Under the pieces are notes generated by a model. That model was not told where the DNA came from. It was given only the letters and a program-made list of their open reading frames with translations, and did not search any database. Below, piece after piece: positions 7,063 through 17,180 of a DNA stretch of 64,000 bases. A program made the position numbers and the translations under genes. This stretch comes from Streptococcus macacae NCTC 11558 (GTDB lineage Bacteria > Bacillota > Bacilli > Lactobacillales > Streptococcaceae): contig NZ_AEUW02000001.1 of assembly GCF_000187995.2 (NCBI RefSeq), positions 434,001 through 498,000 on the forward strand, given 5' to 3'. How positions within the stretch are numbered: position 1 is the first letter of the stretch; every line of letters starts with the position of its first letter.

Positions 7063-9242
7063 TATTTAATCCTCTTTTCTAAACGTTTTGCTAGGCGGGT
7101 TAAGAGCGTTATGATTACAAGATACATAATAGCTAAAATAGCATACATGCGGAAGGATTGATAATTACGCGCAATGATAATCTTTCCTGCTTGGAAGAGT
7201 TCAATTAATCCAATAGCAGAGATAATAGTTGTATCCTTTAGTGAGATGACAAATTGATTGATAAAGTTAGGCAGCATCAATTTAAACGCTTGTGGCAAAA
7301 TAATTCTTCTCATAGTTGTCTTATATGGAACACCCAAACTGCGGCTAGCTTCCATCTGACCGCTAGGAACAGCTTCAATACCGCCGCGGACAATCTCAGC
7401 AATGTAAGCACCGCCGTTTAACGTAAGAGCAATCGTACCTGCAACAAAGTCGTTTATTGGGCTTTGTTGGCCAGTGATGGACTCAATAAGGTTAGGAATT
7501 CCCCAGAAAATAAAGGCAGCAACAATCATCAATGGAATACCGCGAATCACATCAACAAAGATAGAAGCTATAATTCGAAGTGTCTTATAAGGGCTAACAC
7601 TCATCATTCCAAAGAGGATACCGACAATCATAGCAAGAGCAAATGAAAGGATCGCTAAACTAAGTGTTGTACTAAGCCCTGATAAGAGTTGTTTATAGTT
7701 ATTGGCAAGAAGTCCCCAAATGGTTGACTCATTAGAAGCTGAAGAGCCTTCTTTATTTTGGCTGTCATTAGAGAGGTATTTATTAATGATTTTATCGTAT
7801 TGGCCCGATTTTTGAAGAGCAGCTAAACCATTGTTAAACATCTTAATCAGCTCAGGATTTGTTCCTTTTTTGACGGCAAAACCATACTCACCTGACTTTT
7901 CTCCAGGAATAGGCGCATCAAACTTACGCCCTTGTTTGATGGCGTATTTTAAAACAGCTTCATCATCCATGAGGGCATAGATGGAGCCTGAATTTAGACT
8001 ATCATACATGGTTGAAGCTTCATCGAAAGATTTAACCGTGTAGCCGTATTTATCCTTATTTTTTTCCAGGAAAGTATAAGAAGCAGTCCCGTTTTTAGCC
8101 CCCACCTTTTTTCCTTTTAAATCTTTATAGGAGACGACTTTGCTGCCCTTACGAACAGCTAGCAAGGTATTAGAGGTATAGTAAGGATCTGAAAAATCAA
8201 AAATCTTTTTGCGTTCGTCAGTGATAGACATACCTGCCATTACAGCGTCTGCTTGACTAGATTGAACAGTATTTAAAGCAGCGTCGAAACCAGGGTTTTC
8301 CGTTGTAATCGAAAAACCTTGCTGTTTGGCAATAGCTTTGATGAGATCAATATCAATACCCACATATTTGCCGCTGCCATTTTGAAATTCAAAGGGTGCA
8401 AAAGAAGAATCCATGACAATCTTATAATTCTTTTTAACAGGTTTTGCTTTAGCTTTGGCATTACCAGTACTTGTACTGAGCGTTGATTTGGAACTTTTAT
8501 TTGAAATCCATTTGGCCATAATAGCATCATAAGTGCCATCTTTTTTCATTTTTTTGAGCGCTTTATTAAAATCTGTGATGAGATGCTCATATTTGCTTCC
8601 TTTTTTAACGGCGAAAGCAAAGCTGCCAATAGACTCCCCTTTCATTTCAATGCGGAGATTTTGTCCTTGATTAATAGCATACTGTGCAACTGGCTTATCA
8701 TCCATTACAGCATCAACAGCAGCAGATTCTAAACTATTATACATGGAATCGCCTGTGTCAAAAGATTTGATCTTATAGTCATACTTATCCTTATGTTTTT
8801 CAAGGAAATTCTGAGCGGCTGTACCATTTTTTACGCCGACTGTCTTTCCTTTCAATTGACTGTATTTAGTGATTTTATCTTTTTTGCGTGTAGCGATAAC
8901 AATTTTTGTATCATAATAAGTATCTGAGAATGCAAAAACTTTTTCCCGCTCTTTGGTAACAGTTGTACCAGCCATTAAAGCATCGGCCTGGCCAGACTGA
9001 ACAGCATTTACAGCGGCATCAAAACCAGGAAAGGACATCTTATAATCCCAGCCGCTGATCTCAGCAACCTTCTTGATAATATCAACATCAATCCCTTTGT
9101 AAACGTGATCGCTGTCTTTAAATTCAAAAGGTGCATAAGTGGAATCTGATACAATTTTAATATTGTCAGCCGAAGCCCTACTGCTGAACATAAAGAACAG
9201 TGCACCTATAGCTGTTACAAGAGCCAATAATTTCCTCTTCAT
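7062..9242 (-). CDS. glnP: Fused substrate-binding/permease protein of the glutamine ABC transporter
   Basis: 726 aa: signal peptide (1-25), two tandem type-3 periplasmic-binding domains (about 27-250 and 270-495; each with a YAPFEF/FAPFEF, GFDAA and AQxDAxMAG pattern), then a membrane domain (510-726) with about five helices and the EAA loop ([24 protein letters not shown]). This is the GlnP architecture of lactic streptococci, in which two covalently attached receptors feed one translocator. The two receptor domains are clear internal duplicates and may differ in affinity or substrate. Operon glnP-glnQ. SD GGAGT precedes ATG. Confidence 0.93.
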   Translation of the reverse strand: MKRKLLALVTAIGALFFMFSSRASADNIKIVSDSTYAPFEFKDSDHVYKGIDVDIIKKVAEISGWDYKMSFPGFDAAVNAVQSGQADALMAGTTVTKEREKVFAFSDTYYDTKIVIATRKKDKITKYSQLKGKTVGVKNGTAAQNFLEKHKDKYDYKIKSFDTGDSMYNSLESAAVDAVMDDKPVAQYAINQGQNLRIEMKGESIGSFAFAVKKGSKYEHLITDFNKALKKMKKDGTYDAIMAKWISNKSSKSTLSTSTGNAKAKAKPVKKNYKIVMDSSFAPFEFQNGSGKYVGIDIDLIKAIAKQQGFSITTENPGFDAALNTVQSSQADAVMAGMSITDERKKIFDFSDPYYTSNTLLAVRKGSKVVSYKDLKGKKVGAKNGTASYTFLEKNKDKYGYTVKSFDEASTMYDSLNSGSIYALMDDEAVLKYAIKQGRKFDAPIPGEKSGEYGFAVKKGTNPELIKMFNNGLAALQKSGQYDKIINKYLSNDSQNKEGSSASNESTIWGLLANNYKQLLSGLSTTLSLAILSFALAMIVGILFGMMSVSPYKTLRIIASIFVDVIRGIPLMIVAAFIFWGIPNLIESITGQQSPINDFVAGTIALTLNGGAYIAEIVRGGIEAVPSGQMEASRSLGVPYKTTMRRIILPQAFKLMLPNFINQFVISLKDTTIISAIGLIELFQAGKIIIARNYQSFRMYAILAIMYLVIITLLTRLAKRLEKRIK

Positions 9243-9272
9243 GTTTACACTCCTTCATAAAAATTACGCCTT

Positions 9273-9301
9273 ATTATACCAAATATTGATTCTTTAGGCA
9301 A
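9273..9301 (-). promoter_or_regulatory. Promoter of glnPQ
   Basis: Minus strand TTGCCT, 17 bases, TATAAT; about 30 bases before the glnP ATG. It lies in the divergent gap with uvrB. Confidence 0.75.
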
Positions 9302-9400
9302 GTTGGACCATCAATATATGTTAGGTTTTATAACATGTACAAGAATTTTTACTTTCCAGCATTTTAAAGAAGTATGTTAAAATAAGAGGGAGGTAACGAT

Positions 9401-11392
9401 ATGATTGATAAAAAAAGTGATAATAAATTTAAATTAGTTTCGAAATTTCAGCCTTCAGGTGATCAGCCGCAAGCAATTGAAAATTTAGTGGATAATATTG
9501 AAGGCGGCGAAAAAGCTCAGATACTAATGGGAGCAACAGGAACTGGAAAAACTTATACCATGAGTCAGGTCATTCAGCAAGTCAATAAGCCAACCTTGGT
9601 TATAGCTCATAATAAGACCTTAGCAGGCCAGCTTTATGGTGAATTTAAGGAATTTTTTCCTGATAATGCGGTAGAGTACTTTGTATCTTACTACGATTAT
9701 TACCAGCCGGAAGCCTATGTCCCCTCTAGTGATACCTATATCGAAAAGGATAGTTCTGTTAATGATGAAATAGATAAGCTGAGGCATTCAGCAACGTCAG
9801 CTCTTTTAGAACGCAATGATGTTATTGTCGTAGCTTCTGTTTCTTGTATCTATGGTTTGGGTTCTCCAAAAGAATATGCCAATAGCGTTGTCAGTTTGCG
9901 TCCTGGTCAGGAAATTTCCCGAGATAAACTGCTTAATGACCTAGTAGGTATTCAATTTGAGCGCAATGATATTGATTTTCAGCGGGGACGTTTTCGTGTG
10001 CGCGGGGATGTTGTGGAAATTTTCCCAGCTTCCCGTGATGAACATGCTTTTCGTATAGAGTTTTTTGGTGATGAAATTGATCGTATTCGTGAGATTGAAG
10101 CATTGACTGGAAAGAATTTAGGGGAAGTAGAACATTTGGCTGTTTTTCCAGCAACTCACTTTATGACAAATGATGAACATATGGAATTAGCAATTGCTAA
10201 AATTCAGGCAGAGCTTGAAGAGCAGTTAAACTTGTTTGAATCTGAAGGTAAACTGTTAGAAGCACAACGCCTTAAGCAAAGAACGGATTATGATATCGAA
10301 ATGCTGCGTGAAATGGGCTATACTAATGGTGTTGAAAATTATTCCCGACATATGGACGGAAGAACAGAAGGAGAGCCGCCTTATACACTGCTTGATTTTT
10401 TCCCAGAAGATTTTCTGATTATGGTGGATGAAAGCCATATGACTATGGGACAGATTAAAGGTATGTATAACGGCGATCGCTCGCGAAAAGAAATGCTAGT
10501 GAATTACGGTTTTCGTCTGCCTTCTGCTTTAGATAACCGCCCCTTGCGCCGTGAGGAATTTGAAAGCCATGTGCATCAAATTGTTTATGTATCTGCAACA
10601 CCTGGAGATTATGAGATGGAGCAGACAGATACTGTTATTGAGCAGATTATCCGGCCGACAGGCCTTCTTGACCCAGAAGTAGAGGTCCGTCCAACCATGG
10701 GGCAGATGGATGACTTGCTGGAGGAAATAACCAAACGTACGCAAAAGAGCGAACGTACTTTTATCACCACTTTAACTAAAAAGATGGCAGAAGATCTGAC
10801 AGACTATCTTAAAGAGATGGGAGTTAAAGTCAAATATATGCATTCTGATATCAAAACATTAGAACGTACGGAAATTATCCGTGATTTACGTTTAGGTGTC
10901 TTTGATGTTCTGATTGGAATCAACCTCTTGCGCGAGGGTATTGATGTGCCGGAAGTTAGTTTGATTGCTATCTTGGATGCCGATAAAGAAGGTTTTCTTC
11001 GCAATGAACGCGGTCTTATCCAAACGATCGGCCGCGCAGCGCGCAATAGTGAAGGACATGTGATTATGTATGCTGATACAGTCACTCATTCTATGCAAAG
11101 AGCTATTGATGAAACCCATCGCCGCCGTCAAATTCAAATGGCTTACAATAAAGAACATGGCATTGTTCCGCAAACAATTAAGAAAGAAATCCGCGACCTC
11201 ATTGCTATTAGCAGAGCAAGCGATACAGATGTTACTGAAAAAGCAATTGATTATGAAGCAATGACAAAAGCAGAACGTCAAAAAGCTATTAAGAAATTAC
11301 AAAATCAGATGCAAGAAGCAGCAGAATTGCTTGATTTTGAGTTAGCAGCTCAAATTCGGGATATGGTGCTGGAATTGAAAGCGATGGATTAG
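9401..11392 (+). CDS. uvrB: Excinuclease ABC subunit B
   Basis: DNA-damage recognition helicase of nucleotide excision repair; works with UvrA and UvrC. Walker [11 protein letters not shown] (~44), the DNA-clamping beta-hairpin [12 protein letters not shown] (~95), helicase motifs including the DESH box ([10 protein letters not shown]) and QTIGRAARN, and a C-terminal UVR motif ([18 protein letters not shown]) that contacts UvrC. 663 aa is full length. SD GGGAGG precedes ATG. Divergent from glnP. Confidence 0.97.
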   Translation: MIDKKSDNKFKLVSKFQPSGDQPQAIENLVDNIEGGEKAQILMGATGTGKTYTMSQVIQQVNKPTLVIAHNKTLAGQLYGEFKEFFPDNAVEYFVSYYDYYQPEAYVPSSDTYIEKDSSVNDEIDKLRHSATSALLERNDVIVVASVSCIYGLGSPKEYANSVVSLRPGQEISRDKLLNDLVGIQFERNDIDFQRGRFRVRGDVVEIFPASRDEHAFRIEFFGDEIDRIREIEALTGKNLGEVEHLAVFPATHFMTNDEHMELAIAKIQAELEEQLNLFESEGKLLEAQRLKQRTDYDIEMLREMGYTNGVENYSRHMDGRTEGEPPYTLLDFFPEDFLIMVDESHMTMGQIKGMYNGDRSRKEMLVNYGFRLPSALDNRPLRREEFESHVHQIVYVSATPGDYEMEQTDTVIEQIIRPTGLLDPEVEVRPTMGQMDDLLEEITKRTQKSERTFITTLTKKMAEDLTDYLKEMGVKVKYMHSDIKTLERTEIIRDLRLGVFDVLIGINLLREGIDVPEVSLIAILDADKEGFLRNERGLIQTIGRAARNSEGHVIMYADTVTHSMQRAIDETHRRRQIQMAYNKEHGIVPQTIKKEIRDLIAISRASDTDVTEKAIDYEAMTKAERQKAIKKLQNQMQEAAELLDFELAAQIRDMVLELKAMD

Positions 11393-11445
11393 CTTTGATT
11401 TATCCATTACTTAAGAATAAAGGGAATTAAAGGAGAAAAAGAAGC

Positions 11446-11910
11446 ATGCCTCGTAGTCAGGAAGTAATTTTAACCAATATGTGTATGATTGAAGACGGTG
11501 AGGGAAATATTGTTGTTCAAATCCGCGATCCTAAAAGATATACTTGGTCAGGTGTCGCTTTGCCTGGAGGTCATATTGAAGAGCATGAGTCCTTGCATGA
11601 ATCCGTTGTCCGTGAAATTTGGGAAGAGACGGGCTTAGTTATTAAGGAGCCTAGATTGGTAGGGATGAAACATTGGCACACTGAAGACGATATCCGCTAT
11701 CTTGTATTTTTATATAAAACGAATCACTTTGAAGGGACAGTTCGTTCAACAGAGGAAGGAGAGGTGTCTTGGGTTAAAAAGGCAGATTTACCGAAGATGG
11801 ACTTAGCATATGACCTTCTAAATCTGATTCGTGTCTTTGATGACGAAAATCTTTCAGAACTTTTTTATAGTGAACGTCTAGCAGATGGCTTTGTTCGAGA
11901 ATTTTGGTAA
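11446..11910 (+). CDS. Nudix hydrolase (MutT/8-oxo-dGTP type)
   Basis: 154 aa. The Nudix box is complete: GGHIEEHESLHESVVREIWEETG carries the GX5EX7REUXEEXGU metal and catalytic residues around position 40-62. The family cleaves nucleoside diphosphates linked to X, for instance oxidised nucleotides. The MutT/YtkD-like start (ILTNMCMIED) suits nucleotide sanitation, fitting its place behind uvrB, but the substrate is not proven. Ends FVREFW. SD AAAGGAGAA. Confidence 0.85.
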   Translation: MPRSQEVILTNMCMIEDGEGNIVVQIRDPKRYTWSGVALPGGHIEEHESLHESVVREIWEETGLVIKEPRLVGMKHWHTEDDIRYLVFLYKTNHFEGTVRSTEEGEVSWVKKADLPKMDLAYDLLNLIRVFDDENLSELFYSERLADGFVREFW

Positions 11911-11948
11911 ATTCAGTTGAAACCAATTGAATTTTTATAAAAAAATAC

Positions 11949-11977
11949 TTGACAAATGCATAATTATAAAATATAAT
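11949..11977 (+). promoter_or_regulatory. Consensus promoter for the first amino-acid-binding lipoprotein
   Basis: TTGACA, 17 bases, TATAAT: perfect match in both boxes. Start of transcription would fall about 35 bases before the ATG. Confidence 0.85.
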
Positions 11978-12018
11978 TTATAATATCTTATCGCTATTAA
12001 AAAGAATTGAGGTTAATT

Positions 12019-12831
12019 ATGAAATTACTAAAGAAAGTTTTGTTAGGAACAGGCGCTCTTATCGCTTTAACAGCCCTTACTGCTTGTGGCAGCTCTCAAA
12101 AAGATACACTGAAGGAGATTAAAAATAAGGGAAAAATTGTTGTCGCCATGAATCCGGAATTTGCTCCTTTTGAATTTAAGACTTTGCAAAAAGGAAAAGA
12201 TACTATTGTTGGTTCTGATGTTGAACTGGCAAAAGCTATTGCTAAGGAAATTGGGGTCAAAGTTGAATTTTCTTCAATGTCTTTTAATAATGTCTTATCA
12301 AGCGTTCAGTCAGGTAAAGCAGATGTAGGTATTTCAGGTATTTCTGCTACTAAGGAACGCCAAAAAGCTTATGATTTTTCAGAAACCTATTATGAATCTG
12401 TTAATGTTGTTATTGTTAAAAAGTCTGAACTGAATAAATATAAAAAGACGAATTCTTTCAAAGGCTTATCTGTAGCTACACAAAAAGGTTCCATCCAAGA
12501 AACGGTTGCTAAGGAACAGCTTACAGGCGCTAAGAATGTTTCTCTTGTTCAAAATGGTGAGATGATTAATGAACTAAAATCAGGACAAGTTGATGGTGTT
12601 GTTTTAGAAAAGCCTATTGCAGAAGGCTATGTTGCTAAAAATGATGATCTTGCTATTGCTGAAGTCAAACTGAAATCAGGATCATCTGATGCCTATGCCG
12701 TAGCTATGCCAAAAGGCAGCACAAAACTGAAAGCTAAGATTAATAAGGTTATTAAGAAACTTAAAAAGACAGATCAGATCAATAAATATGTCAAAGAGGC
12801 CTATAAGTTATCGGTATCTCATAAAAAATAG
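12019..12831 (+). CDS. Amino-acid ABC transporter substrate-binding lipoprotein (paralogue 1)
   Basis: 270 aa from the ATG six bases after GAGG (an in-frame TTG four codons earlier lacks spacing). Signal peptide with lipobox LTAC, so it is lipid-anchored outside. A type-3 binding-protein fold follows: MNPEFAPFEF, the KADVGISG hinge pattern, SFNNVLSSVQSG, and GQVDGVVLEKP. It is closely similar to the lipoprotein two genes downstream. No permease or ATPase is adjacent, so it must dock elsewhere, possibly with a shared amino-acid translocator. Ligand unknown. Confidence 0.85.
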   Translation: MKLLKKVLLGTGALIALTALTACGSSQKDTLKEIKNKGKIVVAMNPEFAPFEFKTLQKGKDTIVGSDVELAKAIAKEIGVKVEFSSMSFNNVLSSVQSGKADVGISGISATKERQKAYDFSETYYESVNVVIVKKSELNKYKKTNSFKGLSVATQKGSIQETVAKEQLTGAKNVSLVQNGEMINELKSGQVDGVVLEKPIAEGYVAKNDDLAIAEVKLKSGSSDAYAVAMPKGSTKLKAKINKVIKKLKKTDQINKYVKEAYKLSVSHKK

Positions 12832-12847
12832 GAAGAAGTCAAGTTTT

Positions 12848-12900
12848 AAACTGCATCCTTCAAGTTGGACAAAATAGCCAATTTGGATGCAGTTTATTTT
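12848..12900 (+). terminator. Terminator after lipoprotein 1
   Basis: AAACTGCATCC / GGATGCAGTTT, 11 bp perfect, 26-base loop, then ATTTTTG. It separates lipoprotein 1 from the aminotransferase. Confidence 0.75.
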
Positions 12901-12943
12901 TGTTTTCTTTCCTTTTTACCGCTCAAGGGACTGTGTTTTAATA

Positions 12944-12972
12944 TTGACAAGTCAAGCCTTATTCAGTATCAT
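12944..12972 (+). promoter_or_regulatory. Promoter of the aminotransferase/lipoprotein 2 unit
   Basis: TTGACA, 17 bases, TATCAT, about 32 bases before the aminotransferase ATG. Confidence 0.7.
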
Positions 12973-13003
12973 CAATATAGGTTAGAAAATCAAAGGAGTC
13001 AGT

Positions 13004-14122
13004 ATGAAATTACCACGTTTTGGAGTGGAAGAGTGGCTAAATGTACATGAAAAAAGTGCCAGTCATGATATCGCTGGTGTAACAATATCTTCTTTAAGCT
13101 TGGCGGAACTTTTTGAGCTAACGCAACAAGATATCAATCTTTTTTACCAAGAACTGGCTCTAAAGAAAATGGATTATGGCTGGATAGAAGGCTCTCCAGA
13201 GTTCAAAAAAGAAGTTTGCCAACTTTATGAAACAGTCACAACTGAGCAAGTTTTGCAGACTAACGGAGCGACAGGTGCTAATATGCTTGTGCTTTATGCA
13301 CTTATTGAACCCAAAGATCATGTTATTTCCATGTTTCCAACTTATCAGCAGCTCTATGATATTCCCAAATCTTTAGGAGCGCAAGTTACTTTGTGGCCTG
13401 TTAAGGAAGAAAATAAGTGGCTGCCAGATTTAGATGAGCTGCGTCAGTTAATTCGTCCTAATACTAAGATGATCTGTATCAATAATGCCAATAATCCAAC
13501 AGGTGCTATTATGGATGAAACTTATTTAAAGGAATTAGTTTCCATTGCTGAGTCCTGCGGAGCTTATATTTTAGCTGATGAAGTCTATAAATCCTTCTCC
13601 TTGCAGCAAAATGTCCCAGCTATTGTAGATCTTTATGAAAGAGGGATCTCTGTAGATAGTCTTTCCAAAACCTATTCTTTACCAGGTATTCGAGTTGGCT
13701 GGGTGGCTGCTAGTAAAGCTATTTCGGATATTTTAAGAGACTATCGTGATTATACAATGATCTGTGCTGGTGTTTTAGATGACATGCTGGCTGCTTTTGC
13801 TTTGAAGCATCGTTTAGCGATTATTAAAAGGAACCAAAAGATAGTTACGAAAAATTTCCAGATTTTAAAGAACTGGTTAGCTAAAGAAACAAGAGCTCAG
13901 GCAGTGTTGCCGAATCATGTCTCAATGGCCTTTGTTAAACTTGATGTTCCGCTTGCTATTGAGGCATTTTGTAAGCAGCTTTTAGCAGATTATGGTGTTT
14001 TGCTTGTTCCTGGAAATCGCTTTGGGATTGAAGGCCATGTCCGTCTAGGATATTGCGGCGATCAAGATATGCTTAGAGAAGCCTTAAATAGACTTTCCCA
14101 GTGTTTACATCAATATGATTGA
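13004..14122 (+). CDS. PLP-dependent class I/II aminotransferase
   Basis: 372 aa, fold-type I. Seen: NNANNPTGA (ring-contacting Asn), ADEVYKSF (Asp to the pyridine nitrogen), SLSKTYSLPGIRVGW with the Schiff-base Lys, and a C-terminal GHVRLGYCG with the carboxylate-binding Arg. The order fits aspartate-type or broad aminotransferases; substrate not determined. GGAGTCAGT precedes ATG. Bracketed by two amino-acid-binding lipoproteins; with the downstream one only 44 bases away they are probably one transcript, suggesting uptake and transamination of the same amino acid. Confidence 0.88.
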   Translation: MKLPRFGVEEWLNVHEKSASHDIAGVTISSLSLAELFELTQQDINLFYQELALKKMDYGWIEGSPEFKKEVCQLYETVTTEQVLQTNGATGANMLVLYALIEPKDHVISMFPTYQQLYDIPKSLGAQVTLWPVKEENKWLPDLDELRQLIRPNTKMICINNANNPTGAIMDETYLKELVSIAESCGAYILADEVYKSFSLQQNVPAIVDLYERGISVDSLSKTYSLPGIRVGWVAASKAISDILRDYRDYTMICAGVLDDMLAAFALKHRLAIIKRNQKIVTKNFQILKNWLAKETRAQAVLPNHVSMAFVKLDVPLAIEAFCKQLLADYGVLLVPGNRFGIEGHVRLGYCGDQDMLREALNRLSQCLHQYD

Positions 14123-14166
14123 TTTCCCTTTTATATTGCTGCTGTAAAAAATTAGAAAAGAGAAAA

Positions 14167-14982
14167 ATGAAAATGAAAAAAATTGGTCTGTTGCTGCTTA
14201 GCTTTTTAGCTGCAATCTTATTAGTAGCTTGTACTTCTTCAAATTCCAATAATCTGGAGAATAACATTAAAAATAAGAAAAAACTGGTTGTAGCTGTTAG
14301 TCCTGATTATGCACCTTTTGAATTTAAAGCTTTAATGAAGGGCAAGGATACCATTGTGGGTGCTGATATTAAATTAGCAAAAGAGATCGCAGATGAGTTG
14401 GGAGTAAAGTTAGAACTATCATCAATGAGTTTTGACAATGTGCTGTCTAGTTTGAAAACAGGGAAAGCCGACATTGCTATTTCTGGACTTTCTTATACAA
14501 AGGAGCGAGCTAAAGCATATGATTTTTCTACTCCTTACTACAAGACCGAAAATGCTATTCTTGTTAAAAAATCTGATCTTAACAAATACACCTCCCTATC
14601 TTCATTTAATAAAGCTAAAGTTGCTGTCCAAAAAGGAACTATTGAAGAAAAGCTGACAAAAGATCAATTATCACAGTCGAATGTGACGGCTTTGACAGCC
14701 ATGGGAGAAGCAGTAAATGAACTGAAATCAGGCCAGGTCGATGCTATTGATCTGGAAAAGCCGGTAGCAGAAGGGTATCTGACACAAAATAAGGAGCTAG
14801 CTATTGCTAAAGTCGCCTTAAAGACAGGTGAAGGAGACTCCAAAGCGGTAGCATTGCCAAAAAATAGTGGTAAACTTGTGAAAACCGTCAATAAGGTTAT
14901 TAAAAAACTGAAAAAAGAAGGAAAATATAAACAATATATCAGCGAGTCTGCTCAATTAACAGATAAGCAGGTAAAGGATTAA
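14167..14982 (+). CDS. Amino-acid ABC transporter substrate-binding lipoprotein (paralogue 2)
   Basis: 271 aa from ATG in AAAAGAGAAAAATG (MKMKKIGLLL); the second Met, two codons later, is also possible. Lipobox LVAC gives a lipid anchor. Body: VSPDYAPFEF, SFDNVLSSLKTGKADIAISG, GQVDAIDLEKPVAEGY. It matches paralogue 1 throughout, so one is a duplication of the other. No transmembrane partner nearby. Probably co-transcribed with the aminotransferase. Confidence 0.85.
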   Translation: MKMKKIGLLLLSFLAAILLVACTSSNSNNLENNIKNKKKLVVAVSPDYAPFEFKALMKGKDTIVGADIKLAKEIADELGVKLELSSMSFDNVLSSLKTGKADIAISGLSYTKERAKAYDFSTPYYKTENAILVKKSDLNKYTSLSSFNKAKVAVQKGTIEEKLTKDQLSQSNVTALTAMGEAVNELKSGQVDAIDLEKPVAEGYLTQNKELAIAKVALKTGEGDSKAVALPKNSGKLVKTVNKVIKKLKKEGKYKQYISESAQLTDKQVKD

Positions 14983-15114
14983 TACTATTTAAATTAATAC
15001 TAGCTATTAGCAGAAAAAATTTGGAATTTTCTATTGGTTCATAGGATCATAGCCAGCTTTCACTGTTTTATGAGTCACAATAATGAAAATAGAAGGAAAA
15101 TACGAGAAAATGTC

Positions 15115-15144
15115 TTGACATCTACGCCAGATTTTGTGTATAAT
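15115..15144 (+). promoter_or_regulatory. Promoter of rpsU
   Basis: TTGACA, 18 bases, TATAAT; strong, as expected for a ribosomal protein gene. Confidence 0.8.
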
Positions 15145-15191
15145 GTCTGGGAACGTATTATGTTACAATGAAATTGAGGGGAGTGAGATAC

Positions 15192-15368
15192 ATGTCAAAA
15201 ACTGTAGTGCGTAAAAATGAATCACTTGATGATGCTCTTCGTCGTTTCAAACGTTCTGTAACGAAAGCTGGTACTCTTCAAGAATCACGCAAACGTGAAT
15301 TCTACGAAAAACCTTCTGTAAAACGCAAACGTAAATCAGAAGCAGCTCGCAAACGCAAAAAATTCTAA
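15192..15368 (+). CDS. rpsU: 30S ribosomal protein bS21
   Basis: 58 aa, [20 protein letters not shown] with a very basic C-terminus, typical of bS21. The ATG after GGGGAGTGAG is chosen over an in-frame ATG eight codons upstream, which would add a non-family extension. Single-gene transcript between a strong promoter and a terminator. Confidence 0.96.
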
Positions 15369-15381
15369 AAGTGATCTAATA

Positions 15382-15416
15382 AAACTAAGAGAAGGCAAGT
15401 GCCTTTTTTTAGTTTA
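15382..15416 (+). terminator. Terminator of rpsU
   Basis: AAACTAA..AAGGC / GCCTT..TTAGTTT nested hairpin with T7 inside the right arm. Confidence 0.8.
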
Positions 15417-15460
15417 TAACAAAGTGGATTTTGGTCAACTGGAGTGGGTTGACATGACCT

Positions 15461-15503
15461 AACATCAAGAGAGGACAAGATTTGTCCTCTCTATTTTGAT
15501 GTT
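15461..15503. repeat. Long hairpin at the left edge of the toxin island
   Basis: AACATCAA + GAGAGGACAA pairs with TTGTCCTCTC + (TATT bulge) + TTGATGTT, 18 bp in all. No long T-run follows. Possibly a second terminator or an edge of the accessory insert. Confidence 0.5.
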
Positions 15504-15588
15504 CAAGGCAGTGCAGATCTTTAGTCTTAATATTTTTCTTGCTGTTAGTTTGGTATTGGCCAGTGTGTTCCTAATAAGCTTAAGATTA

Positions 15589-15597
15589 TGATATAAT
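15589..15597 (+). promoter_or_regulatory. Extended -10 promoter of the LXG toxin gene
   Basis: TGATATAAT; no good -35 at 17-18 bases. An AAAGGGA ribosome site and the start codon follow about 25-40 bases downstream. Confidence 0.5.
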
Positions 15598-15635
15598 AAA
15601 AACGATCATTTTAAGAACAAGAAAGGGAAATAATT

Positions 15636-17180
15636 ATGGTCAAGATGGTTTTAGGGAGTTCAGACGCCCAAGCCAGTTCCGTAGGAACGCTTGCTGATAA
15701 TTATAAGGCTGGTTTTGAACAGCTGGTCAAATCCATAGACCAGCTGGCTAATGAAGACAGGCTGTCTGGTTCGGCCTACAGCAATATCAAGAACTATGGC
15801 AGCAGTGTGGTCAAACCTTTAGCCCAAGCCTTTGTCCTTCTGGCAGAGGCGGCTAAGGCCGATATCAAGAAGCTGCCGGATGAGTACCGCGCCAGTGTCG
15901 GCAATGAGGATTTGGATGAAGAGACTTTAACAGCTCAGATCCATGCCTTGAACTCTACGCTTGCTACCAACCGCGCGACTAAAACGGCTATGAAACGCAT
16001 TGACAGCGCTGCGGATACGCAGTCTTTCGATCAGGCGATTAGTGCTGATGAGGGGACTAAGCGGGATTTGGAAGAGAAGCTGCGCAAGCTCCGGGAGTAC
16101 AATGCTAAATCTTCTGGTTTTTTCAGCGATATTGCAGGCTTAGAGAGTGCGGTCAATACGGGGCTTTCTCAGCTGCAAAGCGGGATCTCAGGTTTTAATG
16201 GGACTTTCACCCTGCCCAGTAAGAAGGAGTTGGCCTGGACCAAGACGATTAAGTCCCAGTGGGAACAGCGGGAGGCTTATTTGGCAGCTGCTGCCAAGGT
16301 TAATAAGGGTGATAAACTCACTGACAAGGATGCCAAGGCGATTAAAGCTTATCAGAAAAATCATCCAGGTTTAAATATTGATAAGTCTGTGATTAAGGCG
16401 GCTGATAAGAAAATGGGTGACGTCAAAGATTTTGCCAAACAACTTTCTAAAGAAATTGGAATCAGTTATGAAGAAGCCTATAACTTTATCGTAAATGGTG
16501 TTCTTTCAGACGAAAATAAGCAAAAAATGAAACTACTAAAGAATAGCGTTAAGTATGCAAAAGGTGGTTTGTATATTAAATCTTCTTATAGGTATTGGCT
16601 GAAACATAAAGGTGAGTGGACAGATGAGATGTTTAAAGCTAGAACATTTTCAAAGGGAGGCGCTCAAATTGAGGATGTCAAATATGCTGGAAAATATTTA
16701 AAGAAAAGCAAAAAACTCAAAACGATCACTTCCAAGCTCACATCTTATGAACATGGTCGTCTAAACAGAGATCTAAAGATGATGAAAGAAAACCAGGTTG
16801 CTGGAAGACTCGGAAAAATCGGTAAAGCGGCAGGTAAAGCCCTAAAAGTTGCTGGATGGTTAGGTACTGCTATTGATGCTAAGGTTTCAGCTGAAGGTTA
16901 TAAGAAAAAAGGTTACAGTAATGAGCAGACGGCAGCACTAGCTACCCGTAAGGTAGCGGTTGACATGACAGCCTCTGCTGTTGGAAGCAATGTCGGTCGT
17001 GTAGCAGGTGCATGGGTCGGGCAAATGATTATTCCAATTCCGGGAGTAGGAGCAGCTATTGGTTCAGTCGCAGGAAGCATTCTTGGAGGAATAATTGGAA
17101 GTAAAGTTGGCGATGCAGTTAATGCCCAAATGGATAAAGGAGTAAAACCTAAAAAATCAGGATGGAGTTGGCCATGGTGA
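15636..17180 (+). CDS. LXG-domain type VII secretion toxin with C-terminal glycine zipper
   Basis: 514 aa. Residues 1-~200 are a helical LXG-type domain: the L-x-G triplet is LSG at 43-45 in DRLSGSAYSNIKNYGSSVV, followed by KPLAQAF. A middle region (~200-420) has no recognised motif. The C-terminus (~395-495) is small-residue rich and hydrophobic: G472-AAI-G-SVA-G-SIL-G-GII-G-SKV-G492 is six glycines at i+4, a classic glycine zipper, then a basic SGWSWPW tail. There is no nuclease or other enzyme motif. LXG proteins go out by the T7SSb; zipper tails make membrane-permeabilising toxins (TelE of S. gallolyticus is the model). Function here is inferred. The stop overlaps the next start. The 5' half is GC-richer than the 3' half, suggesting modular assembly. 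Confidence 0.8.
   Translation: MVKMVLGSSDAQASSVGTLADNYKAGFEQLVKSIDQLANEDRLSGSAYSNIKNYGSSVVKPLAQAFVLLAEAAKADIKKLPDEYRASVGNEDLDEETLTAQIHALNSTLATNRATKTAMKRIDSAADTQSFDQAISADEGTKRDLEEKLRKLREYNAKSSGFFSDIAGLESAVNTGLSQLQSGISGFNGTFTLPSKKELAWTKTIKSQWEQREAYLAAAAKVNKGDKLTDKDAKAIKAYQKNHPGLNIDKSVIKAADKKMGDVKDFAKQLSKEIGISYEEAYNFIVNGVLSDENKQKMKLLKNSVKYAKGGLYIKSSYRYWLKHKGEWTDEMFKARTFSKGGAQIEDVKYAGKYLKKSKKLKTITSKLTSYEHGRLNRDLKMMKENQVAGRLGKIGKAAGKALKVAGWLGTAIDAKVSAEGYKKKGYSNEQTAALATRKVAVDMTASAVGSNVGRVAGAWVGQMIIPIPGVGAAIGSVAGSILGGIIGSKVGDAVNAQMDKGVKPKKSGWSWPW

Noticed and set aside
10892..11281. 129-codon open frame opposite uvrB
   Set aside because: Shadow of uvrB; no SD, no recognisable domain.
15461..15503. 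Terminal inverted repeat of an insertion sequence
   Set aside because: A closed hairpin, no transposase, and no matching copy at the right edge of the island.
17162..17173. Upstream ATG as start of immunity gene 1
   Set aside because: It lies within the ribosome site; the ATG at 17174 has GGAG at the right distance. Not fully excluded.
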